From Methylobacterium amylolyticum (GTDB lineage: Bacteria; Pseudomonadota; Alphaproteobacteria; Rhizobiales; Beijerinckiaceae), in the NCBI RefSeq assembly GCF_030700245.1, contig NZ_JAUYZI010000001.1, positions 124,001 to 188,000 of the forward strand: a stretch of 64,000 bases of DNA, given 5' to 3'. Both the position numbers and the translations under genes were made by a program. Positions 16,568 to 25,637 of the stretch are shown in pieces. The stretch's first letter is position 1. Each line of letters starts with the position of its first letter. The notes below the pieces were generated by a model. It was not told where the DNA came from and did no database searches. It saw only the letters and a program-made list of their open reading frames with translations.

Positions 16568-19500
16568 ATGTTCACCTTCCTCGTCAGCCAGTCGGTCCGC
16601 AACCGCCTGCTCGTCCTCGCCATGGCCACGGTGCTGGTGCTCTTCGGCGCCTTCACCGCGACCAAGCTGCCGGTCGACGTCTTCCCCGACCTCAACAAGC
16701 CGACCGTCACCATCATGACGGAGGCCGAAGGGTACGCGCCCCAGGAGGTCGAGCAGCTCGTCACCTACCCCATCGAGACCCGGATGAACGGTCTGCCGGG
16801 CGTGACCCGGGTGCGCTCGGTCTCGGGCGTGGGCCTGTCCATCACCTACGTCGAGTTCGACTGGGGCACCGACATCTACCGCAACCGCCAGCAGGTCGCC
16901 GAGCGGCTCGCCCTGGTGCAGGACCAGCTGCCCCGGGGCGTGACCCCGGTGATGGGCCCCATCTCCTCCATCATGGGCCAGATCCTCTTGGTGGCGGTCA
17001 CGAGCGAGACCGCGACCCCGATGCAGGTGCGCGAGGTCGCCGACTTCACCATCCGCCCGCGGCTCCTCACCATCCCGGGCGTGGCGCAGGTCATCCCCAT
17101 CGGGGGCGAGGTGCGCCAGTTCCGCGTCAGCCCGACCCCGGCCGCCATGCGCTCGCTCGGGGTGACGAACGCCCAGCTTGAGACGGCGCTGGCGCAGTTC
17201 GGCACCAATGCCGGCGGCGGCTTCACCGACCAGCATTCCCGCGAGTACCTCATCCGGAACATCGGCCGGACCATGAGCCTCGACGACCTGCGCAACCTGG
17301 TGGTCGCCACGGTCGCCGAGACGCCGGTCCACTTGCGCCAGGTGGCCGAGGTCTCCTTCGCCGCACGGACGAAGCGGGGCGACGCCGGCTACATGGCCAA
17401 GCCCTCGGTCATCGTCTCGGTCGAGAAGCAGCCCGACGTCGATACCGTGCGGCTGACCCGCAGCATCGAGACCGCCCTGAAGGAGATGTCGCCGACCCTG
17501 CCGGCCGGCATCCGGGCCGACCAGGTCCTGTTCCGGCAAGCCGACTTCATCGAGACCTCGATCCGCAACGTCGAGCGCGTCCTCGTGGAGGCCGTGCTGG
17601 TGGTGGCGGTGGTGCTGTTCGCCTTCCTGCTGAACGTGCGCACCACGGCCATCTCGCTGCTCGCCATCCCGGTCTCAGTGCTGACGACCGCGGTGGTGTT
17701 CCACCTGTTCGGGCTGTCCATCAACACGATGACGCTCGGGGGCTTGGCCATCGCCATCGGCGAGCTCGTCGACGACGCGGTGGTCGACGTCGAGAACATC
17801 TACCGGCGGCTCGGCGAGAACCGGCGGGCCGGCAACCCGAAGAGCGTGTTTCAGGTGGTGGTCGAGGCCTCCAACGAGGTGCGCTCCGGCATCGTCTACG
17901 CGACGCTGATCATCATCCTGGTGTTCGTGCCGCTCTTCGCCCTCTCGGGCATCGAGGGCCGGCTCTTCGCCCCCCTGGGGCAGGCGTACATCATCTCGAT
18001 CCTGGCGAGCCTGCTCACCTCCATCACCCTGACGCCGGTGCTGGCCTCCCTGCTGCTGCCCGGCTTGAAGAACCTGGAGGAGCACGACAGCCGCTTCCTG
18101 AAGCTGCTCAAGCGCGGCAATGCCGCCCTGCTGCGGGTCGCCTTCCGCCACAAGGGCCTGCTGGTCGGCAGCGTTGCCGTGGCCGTGGTCGGCGCCGGCG
18201 TGGCCGCCTGGAACCTGCCGCGGGCCTTCCTGCCGCCCTTCAACGAGGGCTCGTTCACCGTCAACATGACCTTCAACCCGGGGATCTCGCTGGCCGAGAG
18301 CAACCGGGTCGGGCTGATCGCAGAGCGGCTGCTGCTGGACATCCCAGGCGTGAAGGCGGTCGGCCGCCGGACCGGGCGGGCCGAGCTCGACGAGCACGCC
18401 GAGGGCGTCCACTCGTCCGAGATCGAGGTGGCGCTCGACGAGGGCGCCAAGCGTCCGAAGGAGTCCCTCGTCGCCGACATCCGCGGGCGCCTCGCGGCCT
18501 TGCCGGTGGCCGTCAACGTCGGCCAGCCGATCTCGCACCGGCTCGACCACATGCTCTCGGGCGTGCGCGCCGAGATCGCCCTCAAGGTGTTCGGCGAGGA
18601 CCTCGACGCCCTGCGCCGGGTCGCCAACTCCCTGCGCGACCGGATGGCCGCGATCCCGGGGCTCGTCGACCTGCAGGTCGAGCGGCAGGTCCGCATTCCG
18701 CAGCTTGAGGTGCGGGTCGATTACACCCGGGCGGCCCTCTACGGCGTGCAGCCGGCCGCCGTCGTCGAGCAGATCAGCCGCCTCTCGAACGGCCGGGTCG
18801 TCTCGACCGTGGTCGACGGCGTGCGCCGCTTCGACGTGGTCCTGCGCCTCTCCGAGAACCGCCGGACGACCACGGGCCTCGGCGACCTGTTGCTGGAGAC
18901 GCCCTCGGGCTGGGTGCCGGCGCGGCAGGTCGCCGACATCCGCGAGACCGACGGGCCGAACCAGATCCTGCGCGAGAACGCCCGGCGCCGCATCGTCGTC
19001 CAGGCCAACACCAACGGCGAGAGCGACATGGCCACCATCGTGGCGGCCATCCGCGAGGCCGTGGCGAAGGAGCCGCTGCCGCCCGGTTTCTTCTCCAGCC
19101 TGGAGGGTACCTTCCAGGCGCAGGAGGAGGCGAGCCGGACCATCGCGGCGCTCTCGGCGCTGTCCCTCGCCCTGGTCTTCGCCATCCTCTACAGCCGCTA
19201 CCGCTCGGCCGCGCTCGCCCTCATCATCATGGGCAACGTGCCCTTGGCGCTCATCGGCTCGGTCGCCGCCCTGTGGCTGGTCGGGCAGCCGCTATCCGTG
19301 GCGTCGATGATCGGGTTCATCACGCTGACCGGCATCGCCGCGCGCAACGGCATCCTCAAGATCAGCCACTACCTGAACCTGTCGCTGCACGAGGGCGTGC
19401 CGTTCGGGCCCGACCTTGTCGTGCGCGGCAGCCTGGAGCGGTTGACCCCGGTGCTGATGACGGCGCTCTCGGCCGGCGTCGCCCTGGTGCCGCTGCTCTA

Positions 19501-19717
19501 CGACGCGGCGAGCCCGGGCAAGGAGATCCTGCACCCGGTGGCGGTGACGATCTTCGGCGGCCTCGTCAGCGCGACGCTGCTCGACACCTTCCTGACCCCC
19601 GTCCTGTTCCTGCGCTTCGGCGCCAAGCCACTGGAGCGGCTGCGCGCCCTCCACGCCGAGGCGCCGGCCCACCCATCCCCGGACGGCGCGCGCCCGCGCC
19701 CGGCCGAGGCCTACTGA
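16568..19717 (+). CDS. CusA/CzcA family heavy-metal RND transporter
   Basis: The product is 1049 residues from the ATG at 16568, and the in-frame sequence further upstream is a shadow of the adaptor gene. It has the RND layout of one helix ([16 protein letters not shown]), a periplasmic loop, helices 2-6, a second loop and helices 8-12. [20 protein letters not shown] and the TM4 segment [20 protein letters not shown] place it in the heavy-metal efflux branch. The TM4 acidic residues carry the proton relay. The TM4 motif differs from the DFG form of the CzcA at 30315-33569, so the two pumps are not recent duplicates. Copper is inferred as substrate from the CueR-controlled context. Confidence 0.9.
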   Translation: MFTFLVSQSVRNRLLVLAMATVLVLFGAFTATKLPVDVFPDLNKPTVTIMTEAEGYAPQEVEQLVTYPIETRMNGLPGVTRVRSVSGVGLSITYVEFDWGTDIYRNRQQVAERLALVQDQLPRGVTPVMGPISSIMGQILLVAVTSETATPMQVREVADFTIRPRLLTIPGVAQVIPIGGEVRQFRVSPTPAAMRSLGVTNAQLETALAQFGTNAGGGFTDQHSREYLIRNIGRTMSLDDLRNLVVATVAETPVHLRQVAEVSFAARTKRGDAGYMAKPSVIVSVEKQPDVDTVRLTRSIETALKEMSPTLPAGIRADQVLFRQADFIETSIRNVERVLVEAVLVVAVVLFAFLLNVRTTAISLLAIPVSVLTTAVVFHLFGLSINTMTLGGLAIAIGELVDDAVVDVENIYRRLGENRRAGNPKSVFQVVVEASNEVRSGIVYATLIIILVFVPLFALSGIEGRLFAPLGQAYIISILASLLTSITLTPVLASLLLPGLKNLEEHDSRFLKLLKRGNAALLRVAFRHKGLLVGSVAVAVVGAGVAAWNLPRAFLPPFNEGSFTVNMTFNPGISLAESNRVGLIAERLLLDIPGVKAVGRRTGRAELDEHAEGVHSSEIEVALDEGAKRPKESLVADIRGRLAALPVAVNVGQPISHRLDHMLSGVRAEIALKVFGEDLDALRRVANSLRDRMAAIPGLVDLQVERQVRIPQLEVRVDYTRAALYGVQPAAVVEQISRLSNGRVVSTVVDGVRRFDVVLRLSENRRTTTGLGDLLLETPSGWVPARQVADIRETDGPNQILRENARRRIVVQANTNGESDMATIVAAIREAVAKEPLPPGFFSSLEGTFQAQEEASRTIAALSALSLALVFAILYSRYRSAALALIIMGNVPLALIGSVAALWLVGQPLSVASMIGFITLTGIAARNGILKISHYLNLSLHEGVPFGPDLVVRGSLERLTPVLMTALSAGVALVPLLYDAASPGKEILHPVAVTIFGGLVSATLLDTFLTPVLFLRFGAKPLERLRALHAEAPAHPSPDGARPRPAEAY

Positions 19718-19740
19718 CCCCCACCAAAGGAGACGAGAGC

Positions 19741-20106
19741 GTGATCCTACCCAGAGTGACCCTGGTCGCCGGCCTGCTCGCCGCGACGACCGTGTGCGCC
19801 CACGAGACCGCCGGCCAGCACGGCGGCCGGGTGACGGACGCCGGCAAGTTCCACGTCGAGCTCGTCGCCAAGGGCGACACCGTCGACGTGTTCCTGTCCG
19901 ATGAGGGCCAGAAGGCAGTCCCGGCCGCGGGCTTCAAGGGAACGGCCATCCTCGTCGTCGACGGCAGGCCGGCCCGCGTGCCGCTTGAGCCGGCTGATGG
20001 CAACCGCCTCACCGGCAAGGCCGCGACTACCCTCGGCGCGAGCCCGAATGGCGCCGTGCAGCTCACCGGCCCGGACGGCGCCACCGCCAGCGGCAAGTTC
20101 AACTGA
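19741..20106 (+). CDS. small exported protein of the copper operon
   Basis: The product is 121 residues starting at GTG 19741, with AAAGGAG about nine bases before. A short signal peptide (LVAGLLAATTVCA) is followed by HETAGQHGGRVTDAG and a beta-rich domain (FHVELVAKGDTVDVFLSD). The mature N-terminus with His, Glu and Gly resembles small periplasmic proteins found beside heavy-metal RND pumps, but I cannot assign a named family. It follows cusA by 23 bases, so it is in the same operon. Confidence 0.7.
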   Translation: MILPRVTLVAGLLAATTVCAHETAGQHGGRVTDAGKFHVELVAKGDTVDVFLSDEGQKAVPAAGFKGTAILVVDGRPARVPLEPADGNRLTGKAATTLGASPNGAVQLTGPDGATASGKFN

Positions 20107-20257
20107 GACCTTTCCCCGCTCGCCTCCGTCACGGACGCGAGGGGACGACGGAATCCCGACCAGGGATGCAGGGGAACGCCCCCTGCCGAAGCCATCGGTG
20201 ACGAAGCGCGACGCTTCGCCGGACCGACCGAACCCGAGATACCAAGGAGCCAGACCC

Positions 20258-20506
20258 ATGAAGACCATGACCCTCGCCGCCATGCTGATCGCCCTCGGGA
20301 CGGCGGCGCCGGCCTTCGCGGACGACCAGGGCAACGCGAACGCCGAGCAGCAGACGCAGCCTACGCCGAGCCGCGGCAATACCTCGGGCGGTCCTGCCCA
20401 CGACACCCGCCCGGGCGATGCCGCCACGGCACGCTCCGAAGGCCATGCCGGTCACGACGCCGGACATCGCAAGGACGGTTCGTCGGCCGGCGCAAGCAGC
20501 CGCTGA
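20258..20506 (+). CDS. small exported His-containing protein, low complexity
   Basis: The product is 82 residues from ATG 20258 with CAAGGAGCC upstream. The signal peptide MKTMTLAAMLIALGTAAPAFA is clear. The mature part is low-complexity (Gln, Thr, Gly, Ala) and ends in SEGHAGHDAGHRKDG, a His-rich tail that could bind metal. No family is recognised. It sits in the copper operon between two other small exported proteins. Confidence 0.65.
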   Translation: MKTMTLAAMLIALGTAAPAFADDQGNANAEQQTQPTPSRGNTSGGPAHDTRPGDAATARSEGHAGHDAGHRKDGSSAGASSR

Positions 20507-20593
20507 CCCGCTGCGGGCGATCCGCTTGGGCGCCCGCCGGCACCCCGCCGTCGGGCGCCCCGACGAAACGATGTCACGGACAATGGAACGATC

Positions 20594-20986
20594 ATGAACA
20601 CCATCGGTAAGATCGCACTCGCCACCGTCCTCGGCCTCGGCATGGCCGGGTCGGCCTCCGCTCAGGCCACGCACGACCACGGCTCCAAGCCAGGCATGGA
20701 CATGGGCTCGATGAAGCCGGACCCGAAGGACAACGCCTCGACCAAGGAGTTCAAGGCCGCCGACATGGCGATGATGAAGGACATGGACGTCCCCTACACC
20801 GGCAACGCCGACGTCGATTTCCGCACCCACATGATCCCGCACCACAAGGGCGCGGTCGCCATGGCCAAGGTGGCCCTGAAGCACGCCAAGGACCCGGCCA
20901 CCAAGGCGATGGCCCAGAAGATCGTCGACGACCAGGAGAAGGAGATTTCCGAGATGGAGGCCTGGCTCAAGAAGAACGGCAAGTAG
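20594..20986 (+). CDS. DUF305 family (CopM-like) exported protein
   Basis: The product is 130 residues with a signal peptide (ALATVLGLGMAGSASA). A Met/His-rich linker (HDHGSKPGMDMGSMKPD) leads into the DUF305 helical bundle, whose signature HMIPHHKGAVAMAKVAL is present, followed by AMAQKIVDDQEKEISEMEAW. Family members such as cyanobacterial CopM bind copper in the periplasm. The start has a reasonable spacing from an AATGGAACG stretch. Confidence 0.85.
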   Translation: MNTIGKIALATVLGLGMAGSASAQATHDHGSKPGMDMGSMKPDPKDNASTKEFKAADMAMMKDMDVPYTGNADVDFRTHMIPHHKGAVAMAKVALKHAKDPATKAMAQKIVDDQEKEISEMEAWLKKNGK

Positions 20987-21045
20987 GCCCCGGACCGACC
21001 TCCCGGGACGCCGGGTCGCAATCGAAACATCCAAGGAGAACGGAC

Positions 21046-21228
21046 ATGAAGCGTCTCGTAGTTGCTATCGCCGCCCTCCTCGTCCTCTCGCTGACCCCGG
21101 CCATGGCGGCCGGTTGCTGCGGCAAGTCCGGAAAGGGGATGTGCGCCAAGCCGGCGGCGTCGATGTCCATGAAGAGCGGCAAGAAGGGCTGCTGCTGCGA
21201 GGGAATGGGCAAGTCGATGAGGATGTGA
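21046..21228 (+). CDS. tiny exported Cys/Met-rich protein
   Basis: The product is 60 residues. After a signal peptide (VVAIAALLVLSLTPAMA) the mature ~38 residues contain GCCGKSGKGMC, then SMSMKSGKKGCCCEGMGK. About seven cysteines and several methionines give it a metallothionein-like makeup. CAAGGAGAACGG lies just upstream as a ribosome site. Copper or silver binding in the periplasm is an inference from composition and place. No known family is recognised. Confidence 0.65.
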   Translation: MKRLVVAIAALLVLSLTPAMAAGCCGKSGKGMCAKPAASMSMKSGKKGCCCEGMGKSMRM

Positions 21229-21235
21229 CGCGGCC

Positions 21236-21273
21236 GGGCGTCGGGGGCGGGGTCCGTCCCGCCCTCAACGCCC
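21236..21273. terminator. hairpin between convergent copper genes
   Basis: GGGCGT (21236-21241) pairs with ACGCCC (21268-21273). A stronger inner stem has arms at 21245-21251 and 21258-21264. It lies where the + strand copper operon meets cueR. There is no T-run, so it may end transcription inefficiently. Confidence 0.4.
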
Positions 21274-21729
21274 GGTGCGGGCCCTCCTGCGCGGCCCAGG
21301 GGGGGCCTGCGCCGTCGAGGCGAGGTTCGGGTGGCAGGCCGCAACGTCCGCTCCGGTCTCAAGGCTGGCAATGATCGGGCAGTCCGGTCGCCCGTCCCCG
21401 TCACAGGCGTCGGCTAGGGTGCGCAGGGCGTCGGCCATCTCGTTGAGTTGGCGGGCGCGCTCCTCCAGTTCGCGGACGTGCGCCCTGGCGATGGCCTTCA
21501 CGTCGGCGTTGCTCCGGCCGGGGTTGCTCCACAGACCGAGCAGCACCCTGATGCGCTCCAGGGAGAAGCCGAGATCGCGGGCGTGCCGGATGAAGCCGAG
21601 CCGGTGCAGGTCGGCGGCGCCGTAGTCCCGGTAGCCGCTGTCCCGCCGGTCGGCCGGAGGCACGAGGCCGATGCTCTCGTAGTGGCGGATCATCTTGGCC
21701 GAGGCCCGGGCGGCCTGGCCGATATTCAT
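21265..21729 (-). CDS. cueR: Cu(I)-responsive MerR-family regulator CueR-like
   Basis: The product is 154 residues. The MerR winged HTH is MNIGQAARASAKMIRHYESI with the GYRDYGAADLHRLGFIRHAR segment. The long dimerisation helix contains SNADVKAIARAHVRELEERA. The metal loop has Cys-Asp-Gly-Asp-Gly-Arg-Pro-Asp-Cys-Pro, two cysteines separated by seven residues, as in Cu(I)/Ag(I) sensors. The C-terminal tail past about residue 130 is longer than in E. coli CueR. It faces a matching operator at 21748-21771 and probably also controls the site at 13903. Confidence 0.9.
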   Translation of the reverse strand: MNIGQAARASAKMIRHYESIGLVPPADRRDSGYRDYGAADLHRLGFIRHARDLGFSLERIRVLLGLWSNPGRSNADVKAIARAHVRELEERARQLNEMADALRTLADACDGDGRPDCPIIASLETGADVAACHPNLASTAQAPPGPRRRARTGR

Positions 21730-21747
21730 GACGGCGCCATCCCCGTG

Positions 21748-21771
21748 TTGACCTTACTATAATGGGAAGGT
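21748..21771 (+). promoter_or_regulatory. MerR/CueR-type operator between cueR and the glutaredoxin gene
   Basis: TTGACC (21748-21753) begins an imperfect dyad ACCTT-N11-AAGGT (21751-21771) with long-spacer geometry. It lies in the divergent region, 19 bases from the cueR start and about 100 bases before the glutaredoxin gene, so it could serve both. Confidence 0.65.
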
Positions 21772-21869
21772 TCACGACACTCCGCAATCCCCGCCTACCG
21801 AACCCGTCCGCCGCCCCGAACCAGGCGCCGGCAGGGCGGAACCGGTCCAACCCCTCTCCAGAGCTTCCG

Positions 21870-22619
21870 ATGCAAGCCACCGCCGGCCGCAAGGCAACCC
21901 TCTACCGAATGGTCATGCCCCAGCATGTCTGCCCCTACGGCCTCAAGGCCAAGGACCTGCTGAAACGCCAGGGGTTCTCGGTCGAGGACCGTTGGCTCAC
22001 CACCCGTGAGCAGACCGACGCCTTCAAGGCCCAGCACGGGGTCAAGAGCACGCCGCAGACCTTCATCGACGGCGAGCGGGTAGGCGGTTTCGACGACCTG
22101 CAACGGCACTTCGGCAAGCCCGCCGACGACCCGAACGCCACGACCTATACGCCCGTCATCACGGTGTTCTCGATGACGGCGCTGATGGCGCTGGCGGCGA
22201 GCCATGCCGTGTACGGCACGCCGCTGACGATGCGCGCGGCGGAGTGGTTCATCGCCTTCAGCATGTGCGTGCTCGCCCTGCTCAAGCTGCAGGACGTCGA
22301 GACGTTCTCGTCGATGTTCCTCGGCTACGACCTGCTGGCGAAGCGCTGGGTGCGCTACGCCTACGCCTACCCGTTCCTAGAGGGCATCGCCGGCGTGCTG
22401 ATGGTGGCCGGCGCCCTGGACTGGGTCTCGATCCCGGTGGCGCTGTTCATCGGCACGGTCGGGGCGGTCTCGGTCTTCAAGGCGGTCTACGTCGACAAGC
22501 GGGACATCAAGTGCGCCTGCGTCGGCGGGTCGAGCAAGGTGCCGCTCGGCTTCGTCTCGCTGACCGAGAACGTGATGATGGTCGCCATGGCCGTCTGGAT
22601 GCTGGCGGTGCACCATTGA
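21870..22619 (+). CDS. glutaredoxin-MauE-like membrane fusion protein
   Basis: The product is 249 residues from ATG 21870. The upstream frame belongs to the leader. Residues ~5-80 are a glutaredoxin fold: the active site is CPYGLKAKDLL (monothiol-like CPYG), then TPQTFIDGERVGGFDDLQ. Residues ~95-249 hold four membrane helices with RAAEWFIAFSMCVLALLKLQ and a late KCACVG motif, as in MauE/DoxX-type redox membrane proteins. It may handle thiol redox chemistry or metal-linked reduction at the membrane. It is divergent from cueR behind the operator, and its stop overlaps the next start. Confidence 0.8.
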   Translation: MQATAGRKATLYRMVMPQHVCPYGLKAKDLLKRQGFSVEDRWLTTREQTDAFKAQHGVKSTPQTFIDGERVGGFDDLQRHFGKPADDPNATTYTPVITVFSMTALMALAASHAVYGTPLTMRAAEWFIAFSMCVLALLKLQDVETFSSMFLGYDLLAKRWVRYAYAYPFLEGIAGVLMVAGALDWVSIPVALFIGTVGAVSVFKAVYVDKRDIKCACVGGSSKVPLGFVSLTENVMMVAMAVWMLAVHH

Positions 22620-23365
22620 GCGCCGCCTTCGCCGCCCCGGGCTGGCTCCACGCTCTGTCCGTCGCCTCCCTCCTGTTCGGGGCCGCCTGCTCGCTCCTGC
22701 TGTCGGTGCAGGTGGTCCGGCACCCGCAGCACATGACGGTGATGAACGTCGTCTGGCCGGTCTGCGCCCTGTTCGGCACGCTCGCCGTGGCCTGGGCGTA
22801 CTTCCGCTACGGGCGGCTCGCCACGATGGAGGCGCACCATCACGCGATGCGGCGGGGCGAGAAGCCCCCGAACACGACCGGCACGCCGTTCCCGGTGATG
22901 GTCGGGACGGGCGCGCTTCACTGCGGCAGCGGCTGCATGCTGGGCGACGTCGCCGCCGAGTGGTTGGCGTTCCTGGTGCCGGCGGTGGCGGTTTGGTTCG
23001 GCTGGTACTCGCTGTTCGAGGAGAAGATGTACGCGGTGTGGGTGCTGGACTTCGTGTTCGCCTATACGCTCGGCATCGTGTTCCAGTATTACGCCATCGT
23101 GCCGATGCGGGGGCTGTCGCCCGGCAAGGGGCTGGTCGCTGCGATCAAGGCGGACACCGTCTCGCTGATCGCCTGGCAGGTCGGCATGTACGGCCTCATG
23201 GCGCTGGTTCAGTTCCGGCTCTACCCGCACCTTGCCGGGCAGGCGGCCCCGGTGAACACCGTCGAGTTCTGGTTCGCCATGCAGGTCGCCATGGTTTCGG
23301 GATTCCTGACCAGCTACCCGGTGAACTGGTGGCTCGTGGGTGCCAGCATCAAGGAGCGGATGTAA
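22616..23365 (+). CDS. DUF4396 membrane protein
   Basis: The start is a TTG overlapping the previous stop (TTGA), giving 249 residues. There are about seven hydrophobic helices, and a His-rich segment (MEAHHHAMRRGE) lies between helices 2 and 3. The conserved GALHCGSGCMLGD near the middle has two cysteines and a histidine suited to metal contact. SYPVNWWLVGASIKERM closes the protein, as in other DUF4396 members. Function is unknown, but coupling to the glutaredoxin gene and the CueR operator suggests a copper-linked membrane role. Confidence 0.75.
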   Translation: MSAAFAAPGWLHALSVASLLFGAACSLLLSVQVVRHPQHMTVMNVVWPVCALFGTLAVAWAYFRYGRLATMEAHHHAMRRGEKPPNTTGTPFPVMVGTGALHCGSGCMLGDVAAEWLAFLVPAVAVWFGWYSLFEEKMYAVWVLDFVFAYTLGIVFQYYAIVPMRGLSPGKGLVAAIKADTVSLIAWQVGMYGLMALVQFRLYPHLAGQAAPVNTVEFWFAMQVAMVSGFLTSYPVNWWLVGASIKERM

Positions 23366-23392
23366 GTCGGACCGCCCTTCCATCCGGCTTCG

Positions 23393-24560
23393 TTGCGCGG
23401 CGGGACCCGTTCCGCCTGCTTCCACCTTCCCGTCGGGGTGCCACCGGTGTTCACGCCCGTCTTCGTCCACGACCTGATCCACCGGGTCGCCGGCCTCGAC
23501 GGCCCCCACGGCCATTGGTGGATGGAGCTCGTGTCGGTCCTCGTCGTCGCGCCGGCCTGGACGGGAGGGCTGGCGCTCCGCCTCGCCTGGCGCACGCTGC
23601 GCGAACGGCGCCGGCGCGGCGCGGGAAATCCGGAAGAGTGGCGCCTTGAGCGCTACGTCCTGCGGGCGACGCTGCGCCCGCAGTTGCGGCTGCTGCTGCT
23701 CTCGCTCCTGACGCTGCCGGCCGCGTGGCTCCTCCTGGAGATCCCCAAGCATATCATCAACCACGCCCTCTTGGACGCGGAGGGCGACGGCCATCCCGGG
23801 ATGGCCTTCCTCGGGCTCGAACTGGGACGTGTCGAACCCCAGTTCGCGCTGTGCGCGAGCTACCTCGCCGTGCTCACGCTGGGCGGCCTCGCCAAGTACG
23901 TGGTCAACCGGACGCGCGGCGGCCTCAACGAGCGCCTCGTGCGCCGGTTGCGCCTCGCCGTCTTCCGGCGTGCCCGTGGGGAGCGGTCGCCCGAGCGCCG
24001 CGCCGCGTTGGCCGCCGTCGCCGTGCAGGAGGTCGAGCCCATCGGCTACGCCGCGCAGGCCTGGTGGCCGTGCCCTTCGTCCAGGGCGGCACGCTCCTGA
24101 CCAGCGTGGCCTTCTTACTCTTCCAGGATGCCGCCCTGGCGCTGGCCGCGTTGGTGATGCTGCCGGTGCAGCTCACGCTCCTGCCGCGGCTGCGGCGGCG
24201 CCTGAACGCCAAGGTGCGCGAGCGGGTGCACGCGACCCGGACGCTCGGCGGCCTTCTGACCGCGCCTGAAGCGGGGACCGCGGAACATCCCCCGGTCCTC
24301 CTCCAGCAGATGCGCCAGGCCGAGGCGCTGGAGCGGGTGCGCATCGAAATCGCCGATCTGAAGGGCCGGCTCAAGGGCCTCTACAACTATACGGCCAACC
24401 TGACGCCGTTCTTCTTCTTCTCGGTCGGCGGCTACCTTCTCATCCAGGGCCGGCTCTCGCTCGGGGCGCTGGTTGCCACACTCGCGGCCTACAAGGAGAT
24501 TTCGCCAGCCCTGCGCGAGCTGTTCGGGTTAGCGCAGGGCTGGTCGGACGCGAGCCCGGT
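23393..24560 (+). pseudogene. ABC exporter membrane domain, frameshifted and truncated
   Basis: The first frame (23393-24100) has the N-terminal helices of an ABC transporter transmembrane domain, LRPQLRLLLLSLLTLPAAWL onward, up to VQEVEPIG. Homology then resumes in another frame from about 24061 with VAVPFVQGGTLLTSVAFLLF through LNAKVRERVHATRTLGGLL to LAAYKEISPALRELF (about 24530). After that the sequence is unrelated. The whole nucleotide-binding domain (Walker A/B, LSGGQ) is absent, so this is a dead gene broken by at least one indel and a 3' deletion. Confidence 0.75.
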
Positions 24561-25135
24561 TCGAGGAGGTAACCAGGGCGCTCAGCTTCCCCGGTTCGCA
24601 GGGTTGGTCGCGCATTCCTGGCCTAAACGCTGGCGTCGCGGTTCAATCACAGAGGAATTTCGCCTCCATACCGATTGGGTCGAAGGTATCGCTCGGATTA
24701 CGCTTATGCGGGCGCCGCGGATCCCCTTTTTTCTAGTCACGCCTGGACGAAGCGTCGGATTTTTGGTGTACATCTGCCAGCCTTCGTAATTACTTCGCGG
24801 TGGCAGGTCGGGCTTGCATCTCACCGCAAATCCGCCTCTCGGTTTTTAAGGCGGAGCTAGTGCCTAGCGAGCGTCGTGACGGCGCAATCGTGACAAGCCT
24901 CCACTTTAGAAAAGGCCGAGCTTGTGATGAAGGAACGCCATTCCTGGTGCTAGAGGAACGCGGGACGTCGCCGTGGCGTCAGGCCGCATTTCCGGACCGC
25001 TGCGCGCCGAGCCTTCGTCGCGATCACGGTCGCTGTCCTCGCCGTCGCGTGCTGCGGGTTCGTGACCAAGGGGCTGTTCGAGAGTCGTGTGCTGATGCCC
25101 CCTACGTCGCTCGCTGACCTCCGGGCCCAGGTCGC
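24561..25135. other. 575 bases without a recognisable gene
   Basis: It follows the ABC pseudogene breakpoint. Composition is more mixed than in the flanks. A frame at about 24992-25150 reads FVAITVAVLAVACCGFVTKG then LFESRVLMPPTSLADL, like the membrane-anchored start of some protein, but it runs into the regulator gene on the other strand. I regard this as junction debris between two gene clusters. Confidence 0.4.
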
Positions 25136-25537
25136 TCACGCGGGTTCACCCAATGGCGACAGGGCCTCGATGATGCGGCAGTCGGCGACCGACCCGCAGC
25201 CGCACTGGCCGATGACTTCGCGGAGTTCCGAGGCGAGCCGGGTCAAGTCGGCCAGCTTGCGCTCCACGTCGGCGAGATGGGCGCGGGCTATGATGTCGAC
25301 CTCGCCGCAGGAGCGCTCACGGTCGTCCGCCAGGGCGAGCAGGTCCCGGATCTGCTCCACGGTGAACCCCAGGGCGCGACCGCGGCGGATGAAGCTCAGC
25401 CGGCGCAGGTGCTCGGGCCCGTAGAGCCGGTAGTTCCCGCTCGACCGCGCCGGCGGGGGCAGCAACCCGACCTTCTCGTACCACCGGACCGTCTCGACAC
25501 GGGTCTGCGTGGCCTCCGCGAGGCTGCCGATGGTCAT
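25136..25537 (-). CDS. CadR/PbrR-type MerR-family regulator
   Basis: The product is 133 residues from ATG 25537. The HTH is MTIGSLAEATQTRVETVRWY and the dimerisation helix region contains ARAHLADVERKLADLTRL. It has the cysteines of the Cd/Pb/Zn branch: one in RERSCGEVD (the PbrR/CadR Cys near residue 77) and CGCGSVADCRII near the end. It is divergent from the P1B ATPase gene across a perfect 21-bp dyad, the usual arrangement. Confidence 0.9.
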   Translation of the reverse strand: MTIGSLAEATQTRVETVRWYEKVGLLPPPARSSGNYRLYGPEHLRRLSFIRRGRALGFTVEQIRDLLALADDRERSCGEVDIIARAHLADVERKLADLTRLASELREVIGQCGCGSVADCRIIEALSPLGEPA

Positions 25538-25559
25538 GGAAGAGGCGGTCCGCACGGCC

Positions 25560-25589
25560 TTGACCCTGTAGTGACTACAGGGTGCATGT
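25560..25589 (+). promoter_or_regulatory. CadR/PbrR operator-promoter for the metal ATPase
   Basis: -35 TTGACC (25560-25565) overlaps a perfect 21-bp dyad, ACCCTGTAGT-G-ACTACAGGGT (25563-25583), which fills the long spacer before a -10 at about 25584-25589. This is the canonical layout for ZntR/CadR/PbrR activation. Confidence 0.8.
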
Positions 25590-25637
25590 AGGGGGCCTTC
25601 CCAGTCCGGACCAGGAGCCCGGCGAACGGAGCGCATC

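Noticed and set aside
24530..24620. Possible distal attachment site for the tRNA-Pro element (CTGGTCGGA match)
   Set aside because: Only nine bases match the tRNA 3' end and they fall inside the ABC pseudogene coding sequence. No longer copy of the tRNA end was found anywhere in the window.
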